Source: Cinnamomum chago (Eukaryota; Streptophyta; Magnoliopsida; Laurales; Lauraceae). From it: DNA of 64,000 bases. The notes beneath the pieces are model-generated. The model was given only the letters and a program-made list of their open reading frames with translations. It did no database searches and was not told the origin of the DNA. Location of the stretch: contig CP142455.1 of NCBI GenBank assembly GCA_038049695.1, forward strand, positions 34,881,501 through 34,945,500. Direction: 5' to 3'. Of the stretch, positions 11,823 through 20,839 are shown one piece after another. The translations under genes and the position numbers were made by a program. Positions within the stretch are counted from its first letter, which is position 1; every line of letters begins with the position of its first letter.

Positions 11823-12189
11823 GAAATATACGTGTCTCATGTGTTTTTCAGGATGAAAAAAAATTAAAAACATTATAAAATGATGCGTGTTTCTGCAATA
11901 TTTTATGTTTTGGAAATTATAATCGCATGATGGCAGATTACTGAAACTAGTATGTAATGGCTGTTACTTTAAACCATGACCAGAAGGCAACTCGTATATT
12001 TCACTCTATAATTGGAAACTTTTATGCACAAGGGAAGACGCGTAAAATTCTTCAGGCAAGTTGATTTCAGGTGGGGATGAAACAACACCCTCAATGAGTG
12101 AAACTCTTGGTGTGAACTAAAAGTGGTGCACTTCATATCTTATTATACCAAGTTAAGACAAAGGAAAATAGAGATGTGCATGAGCATAC
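11823..12189. other. Spacer between captured topoisomerase I and thioredoxin-fold exons
   Basis: About 370 bp with no recognised coding sequence. The junction between two unrelated host genes must lie here. No target duplication or inverted repeat marks the joint by eye. Confidence 0.5.
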
Positions 12190-12648
12190 CTCATCATAAA
12201 GATAAGGAAAAGGATAAAATTTAGCTTCTTTTGCCATTAATTCTGGTCCGTCCTATAAGATTTAAGACGATTTAGAACATCAATGTACAAAAGAAAACTT
12301 CTTGATTGACCAAGAGAGTATCAACTATCAACTCCTTTTCCCATAAGCCAGAACTCATACAACTTCGAGGAGCTCATGTAGGGCCTTAGCATATAAGATA
12401 CCTGTGGGTAAGTAGCTACAGAATTTGAAGAGATTGCTATGACTGCTAGTCCCTTTTGTAACCTCACATGGGAAATATAATAGTGTTAATTACTTAGAGT
12501 GAGTTAACAATATTACAGAGCATATTGCATCACAATAAAGCAATAAACATTGGAAAGGAAGTCCTACATTTATATAGAAATTTGTTAGCTTCACAATATC
12601 CTTCTTTAGGTGTATAACAAATGGGCAGTGGTTGCAAATAAACATCAC
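12190..12648 (-). pseudogene. Captured exons 3-5: thioredoxin-fold / AhpC-TSA-like protein
   Basis: Three exons are bounded by consensus splice sites on the minus strand. Exon at about 12568-12648 encodes VMFICNHCPFVIHLKKDI; exon at 12402-12462 encodes KGLAVIAISSNSVATYPQ; exon at 12190-12252 encodes DGPELMAKEAKFYPFPYLYD. Together with 15361-15607 they match a plant thioredoxin-superfamily protein with a single resolving-type NHCPFV motif (peroxiredoxin-like AhpC/TSA fold). Exons are in the native order. Later exons (the expected DFGA-CTPEFFLF region) are missing, replaced by the topoisomerase I piece downstream. Confidence 0.85.
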
Positions 12649-15360
12649 CTACAAGCATCATATTGTTACTGTTAAGTGTCTTCTCCCAAACAGAAATAAC
12701 TAAATAATAATGAAAATTTTAAAAAAGAAAAACTACAGTCGGTGCAGGATTCCATACATAGTTGGTCCTGAATTTCATACACATGGTGCTGCAGTTTGGT
12801 CATTGAGACCCTTGACCATTGATCTGATGGGACAATGCTAATGGTGGAAGCCAAAATTCTTCAAGGCAGGTCCAGCCATCCACTAATTGGCCTTCTTAGA
12901 AATGAGGTAATAATCTTTTCTTTACTGTCTATTTGGTAGCTCAGAAATTTAAGGTTAAGGAACCCATATTCTAGTAAGATTTTTGAGCACTCCTCATTCA
13001 AGACTTTCCCAAAAGACAACGGTCCAGCTCATAGGCACAGAAAGTGATTAGGTGGTCAGAACACATTTGGTGAGATGAAGGATCACCACCGAAGAATAAA
13101 GCGTCTTAAACCATAATGATGTACCTTCCTTCTTTCCTTTTTTGAAAGGTAATGTGATGCACTTTCTTCAGGCAACTGTACTTACTCGGTAAAAGCCTAA
13201 AAGGTAACTATGCTGAAGTAAAGATGGCTATTTTGCAGCATATTTCAGGCCGGGAAAATCAGTGTTCCCACAATATCAAGCTAAACTGCTGAAGTTCCTT
13301 TGTGATAAAATAACAGTAATATGGATCTAGGTATACAATGTTTTTCCTCCTAAACACTAGCGTTTTAAAATGCTTACCATTTGTTCTGGATGAACACTTT
13401 GCAATTTGCTAATGCTCTAAAAAAAACCTTTAACTTTTAACATTGATGGACATAGAATACGATGTGCCATGCGTACTGAACTGCTCTCCATACTTCCATT
13501 CAAACTGCCTTTTAGCTTCAAGTATCCCAAGGGCCATGTGTTGATACTTGATACTCAAGTTTATGTTAGATAGGCAGTTGGCTGAAAAACTTTGTCTCAC
13601 CTTTATAATGAGTTTTATTTTATTAGCCGACCCTAGATTTTTGGATTAGGTTTGTTCAAAACATGATAATGATGATGGCAAAGGTGGAGTGCTGCGGGAA
13701 AGTTGGTTTGAGACTTTGAAATTACAGACTACAACAAAGTGAAGATAGAATTTTGGAATACAAAATAACTATTATCATTTCACATTATTTTTTAATACAT
13801 AGATCACTGCCAGCACCAAATCAGTGTCATAAATCTACCTAATATTCTAACTACCAGCTTACACTGCTGGATTCATGAATAAGTGGAGGCTGGACACACC
13901 TCTTGCATTTTCTGCTAGAATATGACATCAAGACATGGCATGGATGCAACATGGACACACTATGAATATGGCAGGATTAAGATTTTACACAAAATGAACG
14001 GAGTATCGGATCTGATATGTGACTCGTGTCATATATTTTTATTATCCAAAAAAATAATTTCGTAGTAATTAATGAAACCCCCTTTTCTAGGAATTCAAAA
14101 GGCCTGTTTGGATCCCTAGAATCCTGGTTACCTAGCAAATCAGATTACCAGAAGCTCAGTCACATGTGACGACTAATGAATTAATGATAGTTATAGCTGA
14201 GCGGAATTTAGTTAGATCCTCTGTAAATCTGAATACTTGGTGAGTTATGGACTTCTTCCCAGATGATCCAACCTTTTTAGAGTATTAGAGTTATGAAATA
14301 AATACTGCAATTGAATTAGAGGGAGATTTAGTTTACACATAAGGGGGATTCTAAAACAGGTAATGGTTTTTCCTTATCTTTTTCTTTAAGGTGATCCTAC
14401 ACAACCACGTGGGACCCATGAGTTTCCTAACAACTACTCATTTGAGTTTCAAAATTGTTGTAAAACTTGTTACCCCATAATTAGTTATTCCCTAATTAGT
14501 TACAAGCTCCACATCCCAATAAGGAAACCTCTATAGTTTCGAGAACCTTGATCGACTAGAAATCTCATTGGAAGTTAACTAAATAAGTATGGCCAGTCTC
14601 TTCTATCCCTTTCAAGTCTCAACTCAGCAAAGAGGAAGCCATCATCCTTGTTACAAGAGGGAGGTGCATGGGAGAAGATTCATCATCTTGAAAATCCATA
14701 TCACACTCCCACTCAAGTTCAAGCATGGATAGAAGCATGCCAGAACTCTAGTATAGTTTGGTTTTTTGTGATTATTTGCTTCGAGATCCACCATGAGCAC
14801 TGATTGGATATAGGATTCATAGCAAACTAACAGGGATATCCAAATGCCTGAACTCATGATTATGTGTAAACCAAGGTACTTCAACATGATATACATAAAC
14901 CCAAATGGGCCTAGAGGGAAATGCCAAACATGCCCTGAGGATGATGAAACATAATGAGCAGGATAAGGATCCATTTCAAATTTGGCTTGAGATAACAAGA
15001 GAAGATTAAACTGCAACAGGCTGGTAATTGAAGGGTTTTTTTTTTTGCATTTCCCTAATCAAACTCATATTAGAACATCCAAACATACACTAAATTTTAT
15101 TGACCACAACAAAACATAAAAAAAAGGTAAAATATAATATGTAATCCAGTATTGCCAACAAAGAAAAGTGGGTTGCTTAATATTGCAGTACAACTAGTTG
15201 GACTGACATCCATAATTGAAACCTGCAATCATCATATATATTATTCTGAGCATTAGTTGGGAAGGTGATTTAACATGGAATGACACACTAACCCATACAA
15301 ACTAGAACAAAATTACAAAACAATAAAGTAAAAGAAGGGCTGAAGAGAGTGAGTACTTAC
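12649..15360. other. Long intron-like region between captured exons 2 and 3
   Basis: About 2.7 kb of AT-rich sequence separates exon 2 (15361-15426) from exon 3 (12568-12648) of the captured thioredoxin-fold gene. It may be the native intron, possibly enlarged by small insertions. A stretch beginning GGCCTGTTTGGATCC near 14100 looks like a MITE end, but I found no partner. No gene was recognised. Confidence 0.45.
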
Positions 15361-15607
15361 CAGCAGAGCTGGATATGATTCAAAATCATCCAATTTCCAA
15401 ACTTTCCCTGTTAGAGGCTCTGGAAGCTGTTCAACCAAAGCCAGGAAGAGAACCCATCAAGATTTCATGCTAATTTGAAAGAAATGCAAGTGACCCAGAT
15501 TGGATTTTGAGGAAATACCTCGAAATCTGGAGCTCTAAAGCCCAAAGAGACGCCTTTTGAAACAGCTGAAGGTACAAAATTGGATCGAATAGAGTGGCTG
15601 CTGAACC
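15361..15607 (-). pseudogene. Captured exons 1-2: thioredoxin-fold / AhpC-TSA-like protein
   Basis: Exon 1 (15519 to about 15607) encodes FSSHSIRSNFVPSAVSKG, rich in Ser/Arg and possibly part of an organellar transit peptide, then GFRAPDFE before donor GTATTT. Exon 2 (15361-15426) begins after acceptor AACAG, encodes LPEPLTGKVWKLDDFESY and PALL, and ends at donor GTAAGT. The phase fits exon 3 at 12648 (VMFICNHCP). Expected partners are redox substrates; the fragment itself is truncated and probably inert. No start codon was identified with confidence. Confidence 0.82.
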
Positions 15608-15920
15608 TTTTTTTTCTTTACTTGTTTTCCTTTTTTAAAGATAGCTACCAATCTGTGAACTCTTGACCTCTTTAGGAATCAATGACATAAACTCCAAAAA
15701 GTCATATTAAGAATTATAAAGCTCTGGCACACTCCAAAAAGACATACCTATGCCATGCCCTTAAACTACAAGAAACAACAAATGTCCACTATGTTGTTCA
15801 TCCATTACCTATATGCTTCATGACTGATAGTGATGGTTCACCAAGTGTTGATGTGGTGGGCTCAGGCAAGTATAAACTAATAAAGTGTATCGTGCAAGTT
15901 CTCTAAACTGCAACATCCTA
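15608..15920. other. CACTA interior, no gene seen
   Basis: Non-coding sequence upstream (minus strand) of captured exon 1. If the captured exons are transcribed, a promoter would be expected here or in the right subterminal region. None was recognised. Confidence 0.4.
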
Positions 15921-16180
15921 GCTCTGAGGGAGATGGAGAGAGATGCAGAGAGATGAGGGAGATGGGCCAGGGACCGAGAGGGAGGGAGATGCAGAGAAAT
16001 GAGGGAGATGGGCGCTGCGAGATGGGCTGGACGAGGCGAGATTGGCCACCAACCGAAGGGGAGGGAGATGCAGAGAGAGGAGGGAGATGCAGAACGGGTT
16101 TGAAATGAGGGAGATGTAGAAGGGAGTTGCGATTTTTTGTTTATGCAGGAGGGAGATGTAGAACGGCTCGTTTTTTGTTT
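15921..16180. repeat. Purine-rich degenerate repeat (GAGGGAGATGCAGAG)
   Basis: Units around GAGGGAGATGCAGAGA recur irregularly about ten times. The complementary strand gives Ser/Leu/Pro-rich open frames that are artefacts of the repeat. It abuts the right subterminal repeats of the CACTA element. Confidence 0.75.
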
Positions 16181-16204
16181 TCATTTGGGTATAAGCAGAG
16201 GTTG

Positions 16205-16610
16205 TTTTATGATAACAATCCCGGCGCAAATAGTGCGCCGACAAAACTAATTATAAAATCACTAACCTAAATAAAAGCGCAATGCTCCAAATGAAGGCGC
16301 GAACGGAGGACATTTGCCGGTGAAGTGGGTAGAACGTCGGGAAAAATAATAACTTTGCCGGCGAAAAAATAAATGTGCCGGAAAAAAACTAACCTTTGTC
16401 TGGAAGAGCAATTACCTTTGCTGGCGAAAAAAATAAATCGCCGGGAAAAAGGAACTTTCCCGACGAAAAAAATAAATCGCCAGAAAAAAGCGGCCTTTTG
16501 CCGGCGATAATATGACGCCGAAAAAAATAAGTTTTTCCCTGGCGAAAACAGCTTTTTCGCCGGTAAAAGTTATACTTTTCCCGACATTTAATGCTTGCAC
16601 CGGGAAAAAA
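16205..16610. repeat. CACTA right subterminal repeats
   Basis: Short GCCGGCGAAAAAAATAA- and CGCCGGGAAAAA-type motifs occur about every 30 bp, with the same GCCGGC core as the left end but without the 62-bp tandem. Presumed transposase binding region. Confidence 0.85.
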
Positions 16611-16639
16611 CGCCAGTAATAGTGCAAATTGTTGTAGTG
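16611..16639 (-). repeat. CACTA right terminal inverted repeat
   Basis: Read inward, CACTACAACAATTTGCACTA pairs with the left end. It is followed on the right by the AGT target duplication (16640-16642) and then by coding-type sequence that continues the segment left of 6288. Confidence 0.92.
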
Positions 16640-16642
16640 AGT

Positions 16643-18290
16643 CCACTGGGAAAAACAGACTATCCAGTGAGGAGTCAAGTGAAAGTCCTGACTTTGACAG
16701 TGGGGTGGGTACCTCAAGCAAACCGACCCATAGAAGCAAGAGGAAGAGAGGGCAGCGCGGTAATAAGAGACGGTACAAAGACTCTCTTGATCTGGAAGTC
16801 CCTCTCACCATTGCTGAAGAAGTGTTAGGGGACGCTGATGAGCCTCCGGAAAAGAGGAATCGAGAAGAAGAGACTGCTGATGACGGTATGTTTTTTCCCT
16901 TTTCCTTTTATTTCATAGAAAAAAAATTATTTTGATCCGCTGCTCTCTTTCCTTTAGCAGAAGATGATGACTTGGCGATGCCCGAGGTTCCGGCCAACGA
17001 GGTGATGACGGATCCAATTGTGGCAGTTGAGGAAGAGCCAAGGGACTTTGGAGCGGTTCCAGAACCTTCATCTGGTATGATTTCTTTTTTCTTTTCCTCT
17101 TTTTTATTTTTCTTTGTCGCCATCTGCTGACAAATTTTTGTTTTCTTGCCAGCTGACTTGCTAGAGTGTTCTGACGACTTCAAGCCATCCATGGATGCGA
17201 CCTTTGACGATGATTCGGATGAGCTCGTGGAGGTAGAAAGTATTCCGCCGGTAATCGAAGAAGGTATTTGTAATAATAACCCTAATGATAATGGTTTTTC
17301 AATAGGATCATATTCACACCTTTTTTGTATTTTGTTGGCAGGTTGTGAGGTAACAGGAGAGGTTCCTCCGTCTTCCTCAGGGCAAGAGCAGGGGATGCCT
17401 GCAGCTGATCCAAAAGTAGGGACTTTTTCTACCAGTTTCAATACGGCAGGGGTGAAACCTTCTGAGGAGATTCCTTCGCTAGTGTCTTCGATTAGAAAGA
17501 GTTTGCTGATTACTCCTCCAATAAGGCATGACACGGGCGGCAGCCGACCGATGGAGAGGGGCGAGCCTTCATAAGGGCCGTCTCTTTAGTATGCGAAGAA
17601 AGTGTTAAAGAGCGTCTTGAGCTCATGGATCAAAATTCTCTCTTCTGGCCGCTTGGAAGCTGGCTTCGGCATGATCAAGCATGTGCAAGACATTCTTGCT
17701 GATAGCGAAGAGGTCAATTTGGACATTACAAGTGCAAAGGCTTTTGTTGATGAAGTCATTGCTTTGGGCAACAAGTGGACTGAGACCAAGAGCTTCCCAA
17801 ATGGTGACTTCTTCAATGAGATGTTTTTGAAGCCTTCCGGCGAGGTCAAATCTGAACTGGATGATATCTCGCGGGCTCGAAAGAAGTTGGTTCGGGAGAG
17901 GAATGTCACAGAGTTGGCTATCTTCGAGGTAACACAAGACCTGCACCGTCCTGATAGGGAGGTCGTCGAGGCCAGGCAGCGTCTCGAGCTATTGGAGTAA
18001 CAAGCTGCTGCCAAATGAACCGCCATTGTAGAAGCTCATGCTAGAGAGGGAACTCTAATTCTCCATGTTGAGGAGGTTGACGGCAATCTCCGGAGGAAAA
18101 CTCAGGAATATGAGCAATGGAAAATTCTTTGGGAAGAACTTCCCCGTGCTGAAGATGGGTCGCGACGTTCTGCCGCATTTTATGGAAAGATTTTGAAGAA
18201 GCGTGGCCTGTAAGCTTTGGAGGCTGAGGCCAAGAGTCTGCTTGAGCAGTTGAATCTTTGGTTGAAGATCATGTTAAACTGAGCTCCTGA
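16643..18290 (+). pseudogene. C-terminal part of the old PMD-type gene, with introns
   Basis: After the CACTA element, + strand sequence encodes a basic/acidic low-complexity region (SKRKRGQRGNKRR near 16730-16770). Short acidic exons follow, separated by small T-rich GT-AG introns (about 16886-16960, 17075-17150, 17263-17340). A longer alpha-helical region comes next (about 17590-18000, for example GFGMIKHVQDILADSEEVN), with likely coiled coil to about 18280. The same plan (PMD, acidic exons, coiled-coil tail) is seen in the gene at 37601-49128. I infer an antisense extra gene of a degraded Tat-like retrotransposon. It is broken, with several breaks. Confidence 0.55.
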
Positions 18291-18479
18291 TTATTTTTTT
18301 TAACAAACTCTTTTCTTCTTTTCTTTAGTACCTCCATGTAAAAACATTTTTGGTACTCTATATACCTTTTACTTAAATTCTTTTTGATGAAAATGAGCAA
18401 AGTTGGATGAGAATGTTTGTTTGAAAACTTGATCAAAAGGTTATCATTTTGTGAAAAACTGTTGTCAAAGGATTGTTTT
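18291..18479. other. Short AT-rich spacer
   Basis: Probable 3' untranslated sequence of the PMD-type remnant, leading into the minisatellite. Nothing else was recognised. Confidence 0.4.
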
Positions 18480-19310
18480 GGCATGAAAGCCAGATTTTGT
18501 GGCAAAAAGCCTTTTTTTTAATGGCTTGAAAGACGAATTTTGAGATGACATGAACGCCAAATTTTGAGATGGCATGATAGACGAGTTTTGTGGCATAAAA
18601 GCCAAAATTTGGGTTTTTGGCACGAGAGCCAAAATTTGGGATGGGATAAAAGCCTAATTTTGGGTTTACAGTGTGAAAGCCAAAATTTTGTGGCATGGAA
18701 GTGGATTTTGTTTGTGTCATGGAAGCCGAAATTTGTTTGAAGCATGGGAGTCGAAATTTGTGTTAGGAATGGAAGCCGAAATTTGTTTGTGGCATGGGAG
18801 TCGAAATTTGTTTCTGGCATGGAAGCTGAAATTTGTTTTTGGCATGGAAACCGAAATTCGTTTATGGCATGGAGGCCGAAATTTGTTTGTGGCATGGAAG
18901 CCAAAATTTGTTGTTGGCATGGGAGTCGAAATTTGTTTTTGGCATGGAAGCTGAAATTTGTTTGTGGCATGGGAGCTGAAATTTGTTTTTGGCATGGAAG
19001 CCGAAATTTGTTTATGGCATCGGAGCCGAAATTTGTTTTTGGCATGGGAGCCGAAATTTGTTTATGGGATGGGAGCCGAAATTTGTTTTTGGCATGGAAG
19101 CCGAAATTTTTTTTTGGCATAGGAGCAGAAATTTGTTTTTGGCATGGAAGCCGAAATTTGTTTGTAGCATAGGAGCTGAAATTTGTTTTTGGCATGGGAG
19201 CCGAAATTTATTTTTGGCAGGGAAACCGAAATTTGTTTGTGGAATAGGAGCCGAAATTTGGTTTTGGCATGGAAGCCGAAATTTATTTTGGACATAGGAG
19301 TAGGGTCTGG
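18480..19310. repeat. 25-bp minisatellite
   Basis: From about 18690 the unit GCCGAAATTTGTTTTTGGCATGG plus two bases repeats every 25 bp about 24 times, alternating mainly GGGAGC and GGAAGC before GAAATTTG. The stretch 18480-18690 contains more divergent units (GCCAAAATTTTG...). Because 25 is not a multiple of 3, every frame cycles through the repeat and both strands give long but meaningless ORFs. Tandem arrays of this kind are typical of the 3' regions of Tat/Ogre retrotransposons. Confidence 0.93.
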
Positions 19311-19320
19311 GTTTTCAAAA

Positions 19321-19565
19321 ATGCAAGTATCGACTAAAAGTCGCCTCCTTGCTAAATGGTCTTGCAAGTATCGATGGAATGTCACATCCTTGCTAATTCA
19401 GTTGCGAGTATCGATGGAATGTCGCCTCCTCACAAATTTGGGTGCAACTATCGACTAAGCGTTGCTTCCTTGCTGGATGGTTTTGTAAGTATCGATGGAA
19501 TGTCGCATCCTTGCTCATCCGGTTTACGAGTATCGATGGAATGTCGCTTCCTTGCTTTTCAAAAA
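19321..19565. repeat. 41-bp minisatellite
   Basis: Six units of 40-41 bp contain AGTATCGATGGAATGTCGC and TCCTTGCT. The array lies directly after the 25-bp array and ends about 30 bp before the LTR at 19598. The unit sequence is unrelated to the 25-bp unit. Confidence 0.9.
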
Positions 19566-20839
19566 TATTATTTTGCGGGTACTGATTGAAACGTAGTTGT
19601 CGGATGTGAATTTTGATTCCCCCAGGGGAGGGAAATCGCCATTCATCTATATGTGTTATTTAAATTTTACATCGAAAATGAGGATTCCGACTACCCTCAA
19701 AATCGACGGATCACGATCGCTAGCTACGGTAACGGCTGTAACACCGTTCTTCGGCAAAAGCCAAAGAAAAATGGGAGAAAATAAGTGGGTGGGTTCTTCT
19801 CTCATCACACGACGGTTTTCCTGTCACATTAATTTGGGTCTCTTTAATATTGGGTCAATTCAGGGTTATGAGTCAAAGTCCAAATAAGGTTAATCCTCAC
19901 ATAGCATAATCATGGTGTATCCAAGTGAAATGAAATAATTAAAATAAAGAAAACAAAGGGGGGGAGGTCCCAAATATTTAAGAAGAGGATCGGCCCCGTT
20001 CCCGGGTACCCCCTTCTAATCCCTTGGCAAAATAGGGTTTAAAAGCTGACTTTTCAAATCAAGATGATGATGCAAATGAGACTTTGACTTGTGATTTCTG
20101 TGTTTTTCGTGTGCGATACACGAGTGATAAAGTGAAAAGCCGATGGGCTGTAATTGATTGAAGGTGGCCGATGGGCCGGTGTTTGTTTTAGAAGGCCGAT
20201 GGGCCGTGATTGATTTAGAGGTGGCCGATGGGCCGAAATAAAAGTATGCAACATGTGTGAAATCACTCATCTCATCTAATTATTCTCATTTATTCAATTT
20301 TAGAAGTCAGTTCTTTATTCCCTTTTATCATTAAGTTTGATTAAATATTTGGCACCTGAGGTAAAGGAAGAAATAAAGAAAATCTTTTTGGGTTTATTTT
20401 GTTGGCTTTATAGTTTTTATGGATTTTTGATATTGGGCTAGAAGGGCCTAACTAGGGGATCTTACTTGGATTTACGTGATTAATGCTTTATTACTGATCA
20501 TCGGATTAACCCTAACCTAAGGTCCTAGACCGCCCACATCAGCTTTCCCTGTCCCCTAACGGAACAGGAAAAGTGATGGAGCGAAACCTAATGCTCTAAG
20601 CTACCTAACGGGGAAATCCGATCTAATCCTAGGGTGCAAATAGCCTAAGTTTGATGGTTCATGCGCCTAAACAGTTTGTTAATCAAGGTTTTAGTCGATT
20701 CGGTTTGTTTTAAGTTATGAGTTGATAAAGAGTGATTTAGGGATGTTTTAAGGTTCTACTTAAGTTGTTTAAGGCTTGGGGATTTCAAGTTTTAATTTGA
20801 GAAGTGAAATGATGTCAGAATCGACGAACAGGGTTGGCG

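Larger units (their letters stand above)
6288..16639. mobile_element. CACTA (En/Spm-type) DNA transposon carrying host gene exons (Pack-CACTA)
   Basis: The ends are CACTACAAGAAATTGCAC at the left and, read inward from the right, CACTACAACAATTTGCAC, an imperfect terminal inverted repeat of about 29 bp. The element is flanked by a 3-bp target duplication AGT (6285-6287 and 16640-16642), diagnostic for CACTA. Subterminal regions are packed with TTGCCGGCG-type motifs in both orientations, where this family's transposase is known to bind. No transposase or TNP-like coding region is visible, so the copy should be non-autonomous. The interior (about 7.3-15.6 kb) holds spliced exons from several unrelated plant genes, all on the minus strand. 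Confidence 0.93.

Noticed and set aside
14100-14360. MITE starting GGCCTGTTTGGATCC
   Set aside because: No matching inverted end was found nearby.
14651-15016. 121-residue minus-strand ORF
   Set aside because: No motif recognised and it lies in the long intron-like region of the captured gene; not supported as coding.
15918-16244. Ser/Leu/Pro-rich minus-strand ORF
   Set aside because: Complement of the purine-rich GAGGGAGATGCAGAG repeat.
18518-19297. Long open frames on both strands with KFVFGMEAEI- or KTNFGSHAKN-like repeats
   Set aside because: They are read-through of the 25-bp minisatellite in every frame, with no start context or codon logic.
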